Assembly: GCA_015832175.1 (NCBI GenBank)
Contig: WJXW01000004.1
Coordinates: 868,001-932,000, forward strand
Origin: Paraphaeosphaeria minitans
Taxonomy: Eukaryota > Ascomycota > Dothideomycetes > Pleosporales > Didymosphaeriaceae
Length of the DNA: 64,000 nucleotides
Reading direction: 5' to 3'
Shown piece after piece: positions 21,093 to 32,914 of the stretch. The notes below the pieces were generated by a model that saw only the letters and a program-made list of their open reading frames with translations, was not told where the DNA came from and ran no database searches. Every line of letters starts with the position of its first letter. Positions within the stretch are counted from its first letter, which is position 1. The translations under genes and the position numbers were made by a program.

Positions 21093-22734
21093 TCGAGAAC
21101 GCACAAAGAGATGGACAAGAGCTTATCTCTTTTCGCTGAAGTCGTCGCAGACAGACAAGGGCGACAAACAGCGACAATAAAGGTTCGATTGTTGACGATG
21201 AGACGGACGTCCACGAGCCTGCTGAGGCAACTCCGCGCATCATGCACTTATAGATACCGACGTAATACTGCATCTCCCTGGTCATGACCCTCGCTCACTC
21301 GTCCGCGGCGGTATTTAGTCCATCGTATATCCTACAAGTATACACAGGCAGAGGCCCGGCAATACAACAATGTAAACATCATAGTGCATTGTCCCGCGCA
21401 CGGATTACCCCATACGACACAACCGTCACATCTTCCGACTACATTAACTCTGGCTGTCAAGCACGAGGCAGCATGAGGTCGTCTCTGCCGACGCCCAGCC
21501 TGAACACATGCAGGGCAACCTGTCAGAACATGGGTACAATCCTTCAGTGATGTCTACGCGCATCGTAACATATGTACGCACTCACTCTATTGGACAATCG
21601 TCTCCTACGAATGGTGGGAGAAGTTACTACCTAGCGGATCGTTACCTTCTGCAAGGCCGGGGTTTCGTTATTGAGAGAAGATGCACAGCCGAGTATCCGC
21701 TTCACACATCCACGGCAGTACTGCGGAGATACTGCGAGTATCGTGACGGCCCAAGCAACTTTGAAGGACGATAAGCTTGGGACGAGACACGTTTCGACAG
21801 TACGTATTCTACGATTGGTGCTCTTTCCCCACTGTCTGATGCCGGACTGGTTTCCTGTGCTCAGAGAACTTCACCTGAACACTGCAGCTCTGGTCAAGCA
21901 GTCCAGCACGGATGCAGCCATTTGCGAAGCATATACCTCCGTATTCGGGATGACCAATCTTAACCGCTGTGAAGCTCGAGCTGTGAAAGATCTACAGATC
22001 CCCGTACCCCGCCACTCCCGCCTTCCAAAAACCAACGTCCGTCGTGGACATCGCGGAGAAGATCACCTGCCACAAGCACCAATATTGAGGGACATGCAAA
22101 GTGACAGTTTCACTTCGAAAAATCGAGAAGTAGATGTGCGCGCGGCAAGCGCGCTGCACCTGTGCGATCGCATATGTAGAAAGGCGCTACTTCGGCGGAT
22201 GAGGTCACGATGCAGCAAACGCCGGCGACGCAGGGCACCATGCCCTGCAGCTATTTTAGCGTTCGCAGCTAGCAGCACTTATACGACCATCAAGGTGAAG
22301 GGAATCTGCTACGGTCATTGACGAGCGGTCTCGCGATGATCTCGAGTAATGCGCAGGTTGTGCACATTCATGGTGACACAGAAGCGCCGAGATGGAAACA
22401 GGGGCACGACTGCTCAGGAGGATGGTTTCGGTGTATAGTAAAAGACATGCCATTTGCGCATGATGCGCCTGTAAATGCAACATAGGTAAATGCTCACTCC
22501 GCCAACGCCGCCCAATGCAATGCACGAGTGCAACCTAGAGATGGCCAAAGCCAAACGCGCCACCAGAAATGCTCAGTATGCGAACGCGAAGCCACAAACG
22601 CCCTGAAATGCCACAATAAAATCAAACACACCCTCGCGCGCCGACACGCCGCCCAATGCAAATGATATCCCAACTTGTGCCCTCCAAACGCCCTCATGTG
22701 TCACATTCTTCCTCTTCCTGTGTGCGTCCCATGA
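21093..22734. other. Intergenic region, no gene seen
   Basis: 1.6 kb. The longest frame (21671-22321, plus) is Arg-rich with no recognisable domain and overlaps frames on the other strand; I do not accept it. No significant repeats. Confidence 0.45.
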
Positions 22735-23418
22735 TCACAGTCTGGACTTTTCCGCAACCTCGGGCCGGACGCGTGATCGCGAAGAACGTCGTCCTCCGAG
22801 GTTGTCTCTGCTTTTCTTTGTTTTGGTGCGACGGAGCACTGGTATGTCGTCCTCCTCTGATTCCGACTCGTCTACTGTGAACAGGTCTGGACTTGGCTCC
22901 CTCCACGAGTGGCGATGACCCGAGAGAGTTCTCGAGTACCGCCGACGCGACCGCCGGGTAAGGAGCTCTTGCGCGCGGCCGCGAGTCGGCTCGGTGGTGG
23001 TGATCCTGGGTGTTGCGATGTGCGTGACCATGTGTGGTGTATCGTTGAGGCGATCATCCTCCAGTTGCATGAAAGACTCATCGTCCTCGTCGAGAGTCTG
23101 GAGCTGAGGGACGTGGTAACGGCTGTGCAGCTGTGTGTGGCTACCTTTGACATAGCGAGCCCACTTGTCGGCCACGTTGGACTTGAACTTTGAGGCTTTT
23201 GATGTGCGAGGCGTATTGGGAGCGAAGATGCCTGCAGTCAACGACAGTGGGCCGTAGGGATCGTCCTCGTCCGTGAGTGGGGTTAGGAAGTGCGCGAAAG
23301 GCTCCTCGTCAATGTCGGGTAGTTCGTTTTCGGACTGTGAAGAGTAGTCGAGGCTGTCGAGGCACGGAGGGAAAGAGTAAGACCTCGAGCTCTGACTTTG
23401 CCTTAGGTACGATGGCAT
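22735..23418 (-). CDS. Uncharacterised basic/acidic low-complexity protein
   Basis: A frame of 227 residues from the ATG at 23418 (MPSYLRQSQSSRSYSFPP). The open frame continues 69 codons further upstream without an ATG, so an additional 5' exon is possible. Acidic patches (ENELPDIDEE; ESESEEDD) alternate with Arg/Ser-rich runs (RRSRRRYSRTLSG; GGRRSSRSRVRP), suggesting a disordered, possibly nuclear, protein. No family recognised. Codon use and length support a real gene, but this is uncertain. Confidence 0.5.
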   Translation of the reverse strand: MPSYLRQSQSSRSYSFPPCLDSLDYSSQSENELPDIDEEPFAHFLTPLTDEDDPYGPLSLTAGIFAPNTPRTSKASKFKSNVADKWARYVKGSHTQLHSRYHVPQLQTLDEDDESFMQLEDDRLNDTPHMVTHIATPRITTTEPTRGRAQELLTRRSRRRYSRTLSGHRHSWREPSPDLFTVDESESEEDDIPVLRRTKTKKSRDNLGGRRSSRSRVRPEVAEKSRL

Positions 23419-26326
23419 GGCTGACAGGACAGATCTGGCTGATACAAAGCAGGTGAGAAGAGGCTTGATGTACGAGGTGGCGCTTGGCTCAGTCTGAACG
23501 ACGGTAAGGGGCTGTAAGATTTTGGTCCTGTCCGGCTTGGATGCCGGTCGATACCTGAGGCAGTGATTCTTCGGGGCCTGGAGGATCGAGGAGGCAATGG
23601 CGACGGCAGAGTTAAGTAGGTCCAACAGGGTTGGAAAGACTGGATCGAGATGCGTGCGCGGGGGTTATATACGTGACTCTTGCATACGGCCTCTAGAAGA
23701 GCCGCGTGTTCTTATCACCGAGGCGCAGCGGACTCGTAGTAGGCGGAGGGGGATGAATCATAAACTAAGACAAGAAGTGGTGGTGCCTATCCGTTGCCTA
23801 ATGGGAGTAGTGGCAATAAAGACTGATTAGGATCGAGGTATCCTGTTCAAGGTCGCTTCAAGAGCATTGGGCAATGAGATCCGGAGAGGGGATACATGTA
23901 GTAGTTATATAGATGCTGTGGGAGACAATCGGCGGCTCATGCAGCCCATCGTGCAACCTGCACGCTGCAGCCACCCTACGTTAGCGGAAGTCGACGGAAA
24001 GCTTGGTTCAGCGTGGACGCGTTAAGGGCAGTAATTCCAAGGCATAAGAGGATGAGTGACAAGCCGCGTGGGGATTGGGCCGACACATGACGGCTAGGAG
24101 TCGTTCTGATGGTGTGCTGGGAAAGGCTGGTGATGGGTCATCTGCAGCTCTCGCGGTCACCCCTGCATCCCCGCCAGTCGCACGCCGCACACTGGCCACA
24201 ATATGTCCGCGGTGCTGCAGTGTAGACGGCCCTTAATGCAGGCCTGTCGATCGCCACAGCAGGGGCTGGCGCGGTTGTGCAGTAATTGAGCAAGCAGCAG
24301 CAGACGGCGTGATGGCATCAAGGTCGAGTTCGGCGTAATTAGCGGGGCATAGCGGGGCAGGCAACCTCTACGATGCCTTCACCACCACCACTACTTCCCA
24401 GCCTCACTGTCTCAACTCTTAGCTCGCTCGCTCTACGCATCCCAATACTCCTTGTTCACCTCAGTGGCTCGCGGCTGACTGCCAGTCGTGCACCTTCCCT
24501 TATGGAGCCTGACGGCTGCACACTGCGTGAACACTAGTTTGGCGGGGAGGTGATCCCCCATTCGCCTACGGCTCCATGTTGCAAGTCACATTTGCACGCC
24601 TTGTGCGGCGCAAGCAAAATGTTTCAAACGGCGCAATCATCTAATACACCACTTGGGGCTTGGAGGCCGCTATTGTGAACAAAGCATCACCTGAAGAGCA
24701 CCAGAGGGCGTCTGTTGTGACTTTCAGCCATGTGGATGCGGCCACAGGAGGGAACTCGTTCCATGGTCCGGTCATGGGATATACGGGCTCTCCATTCAGC
24801 TTCTGTGGAGTAGGCCACCGAGCCAACCGCTACCTGAGCCTCTCTTCGATACTCTTCGCGGCAACCACCTCTTCACAGCTTCTTACCACCATAATCTCCA
24901 CTATACCCATTTCGGTCCTTTGTAGGCGTAATGGGCAACGATCGGTGTCGCTTACACCCCACACCATGCCTCTCCAAACCAGCTTACGACAGTCACCGCC
25001 TGATTGTGAGGCTATTCTCCGGTATATTCTTGTCGTGTGAAGCGCGGTCCGGTATCCAGATTCGAGGGTCCAGTGGTAAGAACCTTATCACTGTGTCACC
25101 TGCAGTCCTTCGTCCCTTGCATCTCGGTGTGCTCCGACCGAAAACCCCAGCCAACCTCATCACCATTCGTATGTTCGCAAAGAGAGCTAGAGATAAGCTT
25201 ACGCGCTTACAAGACATGGATGGTCGTCCACTTACCAGCACCCGCTCTGGTGCCTTCTTGAGTTAATACGGCTTTAAGGCTTGGGTGAAGCAGCTATCTG
25301 AACCGCCTTGCCCAGGCTTTAGGCCGGTCATTATCAGCTCAGCAAGCCACAACACCGACTCGTCCTTCGTTTCATCGTGGGATTCGCCAGCATGTACACT
25401 TTGACCGATTGCGCTTCTACGTCGCTGTATGTGCTAACGAGGTATTACGAGAGCCTAAATTGAAGTCACGTGCGCACGTTTCTTTTTGAGGTCCTTGAGT
25501 ATGGTTCTTTGGGCAAAGAGATTTTTTTAGAGTTGTTCAAGGCGATCCTTGCTTGTCACCAATTTGACAAGTTCCAAGTTTTACGCGTAGACAACCAACC
25601 ACCTCATCCTGGCAAACTCGATGCCCGACGGAGCGTCCACGTGTCCACGCACAAAATTTTCAACAGAAGAATCGTACTTGGACGCTGTAAAAGTCCGGTC
25701 GAAACTCCGTACATCTTTCTTGGAGGTTACAAGTTGAGGCTTTCACCGCTACGTGCCGCCGATCTGCGCTAGTTGACAGATCGGAGACTGCACAAACCCC
25801 ACAGTCGAACCCCACTACGAGTGCGACAATTTTTATCGCGAGGCTAAAAACGTCTGACAGACAACGTCAACTACCTGAAACCAGCATGGCCCTGTATGAT
25901 GCTGTACTCTCAGATCGGAATCTACGTTGCATCGATTCAATCTACCGCTCGGGGCTCGGCAAGCACTCGTGACCGCTGAGCGGAAATACTAGCCGCCGAA
26001 TAGCAACGACCCTTGAGACGGTGACTGTATTCGGCGGTGAGCTGCGGGGGTGTTTAGTCCATCATCATGGATAGACAGAACCGAGTTGACTCCACATCCT
26101 GCCTCGGCATGGTAAATTCTCTCGTTGTCTACGGTGCACCAAATAAGGCATGCGGTGTCGGCGCGAACACCTTTTCAAAATATGACGTAGTTGTTGCCCG
26201 TTCCGAGCGACCCTGATGCTACATTCAAGGACAGAAGAAGTTGCGGTCAACAGTTGGATTTGGCTGGCCGAAGCCAACAAGTCTTGACTAAGTACCGAAA
26301 AATTCTCAGGCTATCATATGATCCCT
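23419..26326. other. Gene-poor region of 2.9 kb
   Basis: No supported gene. Several short frames (24660-25040, 25470-25772, 26065-26280) have no conserved features. It becomes more AT-rich towards 25.4-26.3 kb, the 3' flank of the saponin-hydrolase-like gene. Confidence 0.45.
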
Positions 26327-28275
26327 CTAGGTTCCATTTGCAGGTTGTTCATATACGACCCCATCAATGGTCGTTGTCAGTGTCCCTGTGGCGTTGAAGA
26401 TGTTCAACAACGCATCGATCTGCAAATGAAACCCGTCCGAGCCAGTCTTCTTGGACGCTGTAACCACACCCGTCTGTTCAATGTCCGAATACCAGTCTAC
26501 CAAATTGTTCCAGGGGTTCGGCCACAGGATAACACTTGTGACATTCTCCCAGCCGTTGAGTACGTATCCGTCTACGTCAGCGTAGTCACGATAAGTCACA
26601 GCGACGCTATCGAAGCTACCAGACTGGTCTCGTGAGGAACTGGAAAGTTCCACATGAGCAAGACCAGAGATCTTGCCGCCAAGAGTGTATTTTCCAGCGC
26701 CAGGTCCTCGAGTAGCGTTGGGCAAAGGTGTGCCTGGCGGGAAAGGTGATGCCCAAGGCAATTGATCGGGTACGTCGAAGACAGGTGGTGCTTCTTGTGG
26801 CGCCCGGCTTGTCAGCTTGGCGAGCATGAGTCTATACTCACGCTGGCCCTGTGTTGTAGGTACCGGGCAAGGGAGAGGGTTGGCACCTCCGCATTCGCGT
26901 CCCGTAACGATAGTTTGCCAGTATACGATCTTTGTGCCATCGCGCGAAAATGCTGGGTCTGCGCGGGCATTCCAGTTCGGGTCGTTCACCGCACCATTGT
27001 CTCCCTCTCCTTCATCATTGATCTGTTGGCCAAAGTAGTCGCCTCGATCTCCATAACCGTCAATGAGGATGGGGTTAAAGAAACGACGGTTCCCGTTGTT
27101 GCGGGTTGAAGATGCCACGGTCACAGTGACAAGGTCGATGAGGGGTGGAACGTACCGCATGCCTGACATGAACAATTGGCGATTGGTCCCTCGGGTGTCC
27201 AGCGCAACGATCCACTTGTTGTCGGCAGAGATTGATATCGGATCGGTGTACTCCGGGTGCTCGGTCAAGCGACGAACAGCTCCGGTAATGACATGTACAG
27301 CGGAGACATCGATGTTGTTGGCTTCGTATGTCTCGCCGATATAGACAATCTCGTCGCCTGTTCCGGAGAACCCACGCAGTTCTCCCACTGCAATAACATC
27401 ATTGTGGAACCTGAGCTCGCCGCCTTCCAGGGTAAGGTGCTCGTTACGATTTGGATCACGCAGCAGGTTCACGTCGACTAGCTCGTAACGTGGGGCCAAA
27501 ACATCGCCGGTCTTTGGTTCAGGGTTGAACTGGAGACGACCAAAGAATGTGTTCTGCCCTCCTGAAGTTGTGAACGAGCTCCAGCCGAGGTGCGTGTCGT
27601 CCGGATGAAGACGAAGTTCTCGAGGCGCACCGTTCACTTCTGTACCGTTCTTAATCGTAGCCCAATATATCGGGTAGACATGGGCCACTTCTGACGTGCA
27701 CTCATCATCGGCTAGCTGAATCCCATGGCAATCAAGAACGCTGATTTAGAAGGTCAGCAAGGTCAAAAGCCTAGAGTGTGGTGAACTCACTTGTGCCCCC
27801 ATAGCGCCCGGTCACCACTGCGGAAAACGTGTGGGTAGTCCAATTGGGGATCGCGCAACTGCTGCTGACTTGCAGGAATACCGCAGCTGAGACACTTCCA
27901 CGGGTCTCCATTCGAAAACACTGCCCCGTCGGCCTTGACCAGTATCAACTGATCTCTAGTGTAGATGCTCGCAGGATCAGGTGACGCGGGTGCACCCGCA
28001 AACCTCACATTGACGATGACATTGTTTCCATCGGTAGTGAAATCGCCTGCTTGAAAACCACTCAACTCCCGCATTATACAGCCTGTGCCCCTGGGATTGA
28101 CTTCCAGGGTGCAAGACCCCACGTCGTCGCTGGGAGCCACCGGTGGAAGTGGGAGTTCAATCACCTCAATAGACTCCCGAGCGGGAGGCGGAGGGATATG
28201 AGGAAGAGCATTGCTGTGACTTGGGACAGCCGCGTCAATGGTGGCCAGGAACATCAGAGCAGCAGATAAATGCAT
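26327..28275 (-). CDS. Saponin hydrolase-like secreted protein
   Basis: Two exons, 28275-27791 and 27740-26327, joined across a 50-nt intron (GTGAGT to AATCAG). The splice restores ALWGHN-VLDCHGIQLADDEC. The protein resembles fungal saponin hydrolases: conserved stretches include VIELPLPPVAPSDDVGSC, NPRGTGCIMRE, APASPDPASIYTRDQL, NGDPWKCLSCG, RELRLHPDDTHLGW and FFGRLQFNPEPKTGD. Such enzymes deglycosylate plant soyasaponins. From the ATG at 28275 the N-terminus (MHLSAALMFLATIDAAVPS) looks like a signal peptide. The same frame stays open upstream to an ATG at 28563, adding 96 residues with a further hydrophobic segment (IPITAVIFAAMALSCFW), which would give a membrane-anchored form. Cys pairs and NAT/NVT sites suit a secreted glycoprotein. 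Confidence 0.83.
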
Positions 28276-28563
28276 GTTGCCAGGCCAGAAGCACGAGAGG
28301 GCCATCGCAGCAAAGATGACTGCTGTGATGGGAATCAATGTGTGGGCGATGAACTTCTTTTTGTATGCCCATGGCCCGACTGCATTCGAAGTGCCTTGTT
28401 CTCGGTATAACTGGAATCGGAGGCTATTGGATCGACTGTTAAACCATGTTTGGGAGTATTCCTTTGCGGTATGCGTGGCCAATGGGAGAAAGCCACCGTA
28501 ATGACTCTGCAGTTCTTGTCCGGGGCCCCAGGCGTGCTTCGCGCCGACGAACAGGTCAGTCAT

Positions 28564-29358
28564 GTGGTACTAGTGTCGGATTGGATCATACGCTATATCT
28601 CATTGAGAATGAAAATCCCATGGAGTCGCAATGGAGGGTACAACCTGAGTGTTTGATATGCTGTGAGATGACCTTTAGGGTGAGGTTCGCCGCTGGATGG
28701 GTGAGACTGATCTGGTTGTGATTATGGCGAGTAGCATCTCGAGCGCATCGTACATACTTCCTTATGTTCGGGGACATGGTCAGCAACGTCTTCGTTTGAT
28801 GGTCTAACTTTAGGGGCGGGGATTTACTACGCGATGGTTTCGGGGCTTCCTCCAATCACAGCGTGTGTTCGTCGCGTATCGGATACGAATACGGTATACG
28901 GTTCGATACGTGACAGGGCTCCTCAACACTTTTCTACGTGACCTTGTTCCAATGAATATCAATTGCAATGCTCAGACTTTGGAGGCAAAGCCCTTCGAGC
29001 AACAAGTAAATGCGCAGTGGCATTATCACTAATCGTGGCTAGAATGGATTGGGAGAACTTGGCGTACGTTCACCTACCGTATGCCGATCACACATACTCT
29101 ATGTGTATGTAATCGCCAAGTGTACAGGTGGGCGTATTAACTCTAAGCTCTTCTGAAGAGCATCGATATACGTTAAAATCCGATATAAACGAGTTCGAAG
29201 GTCGAACTTCGCCTTACACTGACATGCGAAGAGACAAGAGACTGGCCATCAATTTCTGGGTCTACGGGCACGTTCAAGTGCCCGGGTTCAGCCCGAGGTA
29301 GCTAAGCAGTAGTGGATGCTATTGCGCAAATTTTCGCAATTGAAATCCAGGCCCTTGT
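28564..29358. other. Upstream region of the saponin-hydrolase-like gene; start of the decay block
   Basis: About 800 bp with only short frames and no recognisable gene. Sequence becomes AT-richer from here to 34.6 kb. Confidence 0.4.
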
Positions 29359-30390
29359 TCAGCCTTTTATGTGTTCCGACGGCGATTCAGTGAGTTTCCT
29401 CGATCGAACGACAACCGTCATCCTTCTGCACTTTGTACCGAAGACTGCAGTTCGCAGGAGCACTTTCAACTTTCTCTCCAATAGGCTCGCTATTACCCCG
29501 CTTGGGGTAGGAGTAGGATCAGAGGCCGATGTATTAGTAGGCCTGGGCTCAGTTGAGGTTCCGTCATGATTGCCAAAAGTGTCTGGGTCACAAGTCCTGC
29601 CGAATCCGGTCCATCTCATCAAACGAATGGCAAGATCGCTCGCTAGCAAGCAGTAGCGCGACCATCTCCCATGTCGTCAGACTCTGGGATGACATCCGAG
29701 TTGTATGGGACAAGAGCCTTGTGATATTTTCTCACATCGTCGACACCAGCCTCTTTGACCAAATGCTGCAGGCCATCTCCACTCGCAATACCTAAGATAC
29801 AATCGTTGATCACCCCGAAAACATTCTGGCAGGGCAAGGATTGGGTAGGTTGTCATTATTGTCGCAGGTATGGTCTTCGTTGGCACACTGGAAAAGACAT
29901 GGGTTCCGGACTTTCTCATTCGGGGAAATTTGATGTGAGAACGCGCAAACAACCGTGAGACTCTTGCATCCTGGCCGCAAGAATGAACCGATCGTCTAGG
30001 CCGGATGCCGAGGCTGCAGATACAATACCGGACTCAATGACCGCAACTTCAGCTTCAGAGTTAGGGCCCCACGCATTGAGACAGCCTATCTCTCCAATTT
30101 CGTTGATCATGACCTCATTTTTGGCAGCCCATCTACCTTTATTCGGGCGAGCTCGCGTATAATCATGTACCTAGGCAAGCTTACAGTGAATCATAGTCGA
30201 GCCACTGGTCTTCTGTGGGCCAGTCTGTCTCCACTGTCCCATCTCCACCATGGATTTCGTAAGCAGGGGGAACTCGCGCTCCGAGAGGGTGTGCGTTACG
30301 GGAGGCCACGATGGCCGGAGCGGCGCGAGAGACTTCGATTATGCTGCTAGCAGCTAAAATAAAGTGAACGGTGACCGTGATGAGAGAATG
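29359..30390 (-). pseudogene. Decayed secreted lysozyme/lytic-transglycosylase-like gene
   Basis: Reading minus, similarity runs through several frames. A signal-peptide-like stretch without an ATG (about 30390-30340) leads into AYEIHGGDGTVETDWP and DQWLDYDSL. A 52-nt intron (about 30134-30185, GTAAGC to GGTAG) leads to the segment containing GLDDRFILAARMQESHGC. A frameshift follows, then CANEDHTCDNNDNLPNPCP, another shift, then GIASGDGLQHLVKEAG, and a last shift into ASDLAIRLMRWTGFGRTCD and a Thr/Pro tail. The MQES segment resembles the catalytic ES motif of lysozyme-like transglycosylases; similar secreted proteins are common in filamentous ascomycetes (family assignment from memory). At least three frameshifts and a missing start make it non-functional unless the assembly is wrong here. 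Confidence 0.6.
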
Positions 30391-31974
30391 CCTACTGAAT
30401 GTATGTTGTTCAACGAGTGATGAAGAATAAATGTACGAAGCAAAAGAAAGTGTGGTTTATAGTGCGTACAACCTCTCGAGAAGTCATTATATGGTATGTA
30501 TGTACAGTGACGGCTGTAAGCTTCTGTACGGACATGGGGTTTGTGGTTGTTCCATTGATCCCTGTCAGGGCTCCAGTAGTCGCCCCGGCGCTCTTAGTGA
30601 AGGATAACCCTTCCCGCAGAATATTCTCTAATTCTAATCGAAATTTGAAAATCTCGTCACTGGCTGGTAGAATGGTTTGAAACAGTTCTAGAAGTCCTCT
30701 GCCAGCCAAATCTGGTTGTAGTCAAAGGTAGAGGCCGCTCTTTTGCCCATGGTAATGAAGCCAGTTTCTAGCGCAGGTAGTATCACATGCTGGATTCTAG
30801 TCATGTATAAAACAACAAAGAGTCGTTTTCCAGGTGAAAGCTGCCTCTGTGTACATAACAAGCAAGTCAGAAGCCAATGCAGTATAGGAAGAGCGACTGG
30901 AATATCGGACCTTAGGTATTGGGAAGTAAATTTAGGCGTTGGAAAAATTCCACAGCATTTTCGAACACTGTTAAACCCAGAGGCTCAACCCTACGAAAAT
31001 TGGCGTAGTCTTCTCGCAGATGTCAGCACACGCGGCTTTTGGTGTCAATAGACTCTATTTGCCTCAGCAACTTCTTTTGTAATCCAACAGGGAACGGTTC
31101 AGAGGCCAACTATTCTCTGCAATCACTCGCAGTTCCCGGAGACTACGATCACACGAAACGGGGATATAATGGCAGGAAACTGCTATGCAATCCTTCCAAG
31201 TTGTCCGTAAGCTTTACGGTCGTAGTGATACGAGCCTTACAATTCTCTCTCATGATTAATTTTCGATGAAGTGAGAGCTTGGTCCGTAGATCATCAGATG
31301 AGCAAAGAACCGGTGTGTATTGTCCAAGTGGAGAGTGGTGCAGCACGCACGAAGCCACCATCTTCCTAGCGGCAGATGTGTTTTGCGCATATGATAGACA
31401 GCGTTGAGCCCAGACTGTTCGTTATCGTATATGCGTCAACAACTCATCCGATCGAACCGGAAGTCATTTGATACAACGTCGAAACGTGAAGTTGGGTGGA
31501 TGCATGCGCCATGGTTTGGCCAATTTCGCTCAACCGACTTTGGTGTCAGCTTTTTGTTTAACTCTGCTTCTGATTCGAAGCTGGACAGAAAGTCTGATGT
31601 GCATTTATTGCGGTAGTATAAAATCAGCTGCTATCTTTTCACTTTAGATGGGCGTGATATTTACGTTTAATTGATAATAATAAGCATTCAATCAGGCCAC
31701 TGCCTGAGTCACCTGGGGGCAAGCCGGGGAAAACGGCTGTCGTGGACTGAGCGGGGCGGTCTGTTCCCAGCTGAAGCGTCAGCCTCCTTCCGCAGGAGTT
31801 CAAATGTTGCCAAGTGGGTAGGCTGGGCGAACAGCTCAGCTGAACGCGCGCGTCATCAAGGTGAGCCTACTCATTCTTCGATATCTTCCTAAATCATTAT
31901 TTAATCCTTTTTCTGGCGCCTCGACCGTTATCGTTACCACATCACCTATCGGCCTAAGTTGTAGATCTTCTGCT
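30391..31974. other. AT-rich stretch with possible further gene remnants
   Basis: No intact gene. On the minus strand, 30680-30960 stays open in one frame and an adjoining frame reads LREDYANFRRVEPLGLTVFENAVEFF before a stop. This may be another decayed gene, but no family is recognised. Confidence 0.35.
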
Positions 31975-32736
31975 ATGTCGTACCTTTTCCTGGGCTCTGG
32001 CGATTACTCTGCGCCATGGGCATTCGCGAAATAGAATTCCTTCCTGGACGAAGCAAAAGCAGATCATTATGGGCTGTCGCGCCCGTTCGACCCCACCAAT
32101 GAAGGCGCGTCGCGCACTTTGAACCCAGGCATTACCATTACGGCGACCGAACTACTTACTCGAGAGAAAACCGAAGATATATACCGCCGCCTTGACCAGA
32201 AGAAGGGACTTCTCCACAATCAAAGCGGCGAGCTGGACAGAGTTCAAGATAACATCCGCAATATTGCGCTCATCGGCCAACCGCGCTTCGTGGATGTCCC
32301 CTTCACCACGCAAACCATTGGTGGTTTTGATGCGACGAACTATCCGGCTGGCACCCCGAATTACGACCATATTATCTTCGACAACCCGCATACTGGGGTG
32401 TACGGAAGTCCAAGCGACGACGTCCAAAACATGCAAGCCGTAAATTCCAACAAAGGGCTACTCGAGGCAGTTATGACAGAGGCGCGTAGACATCTGACGA
32501 CCAATGGCTTATTCGAGTTGTCCGTATGCGGTTGGCCATTCCTATCGAAGCCGTCACGACAGAAGGATTGGGACGTAGGCATGGACTTGGCCAACGAGGA
32601 AGCAGCGCGGGCCTTTGCGGGCAATATCTCTATGAGGCTTGTCAGTATTGAGGACAAGGGCTTCCAGTCGGTCACCCGCAATAACGGCGACGTTTTCCAA
32701 GCGCAAGTGGTCCGATTGTGCTTTGCGCGAGCGTAA
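31975..32736 (+). pseudogene. BMT5-like (DUF2431) Rossmann methyltransferase with in-frame stop
   Basis: From the ATG at 31975 the frame reads MSYLFLGSGDYSAPWAFAK, then a TAG at 32032-32034, then continues in the same frame for 233 codons to the stop at 32736. The beginning matches the LFLGEGDYSF motif and the middle (YDHIIFDNPHTG) the FDRIIFNFPHTG motif of BMT5-like rRNA uridine methyltransferases, which modify 25S rRNA using SAM. No intron with a proper donor spans the TAG. The stop could come from CAG or TGG by a C-to-T or G-to-A change. The remainder has no other stop, so decay is recent, or a shorter product starts downstream. It lies in a block of pseudogenes and is probably a paralogue rather than the housekeeping enzyme. 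Confidence 0.65.
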
Positions 32737-32914
32737 GGACTGGAGTAATGCCAATCTTGGAATGGGAACGCTGGACTTGCGGACTTGCGGACTGAGTGCC
32801 TAATGAGGTCTGTCGGTATTTAGTCAAGAATGGAAGGAAAGACGCTGCCATAACTACCACAGCTACTAACTTAATAATGGAGTTTGAATGCTCACTATAA
32901 TGGACTTACATATG

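Noticed and set aside
21671..22321. 216-residue plus-strand open frame
   Set aside because: No recognisable motif, Arg-rich composition as expected for an antisense or random frame, and no promoter or splice support.
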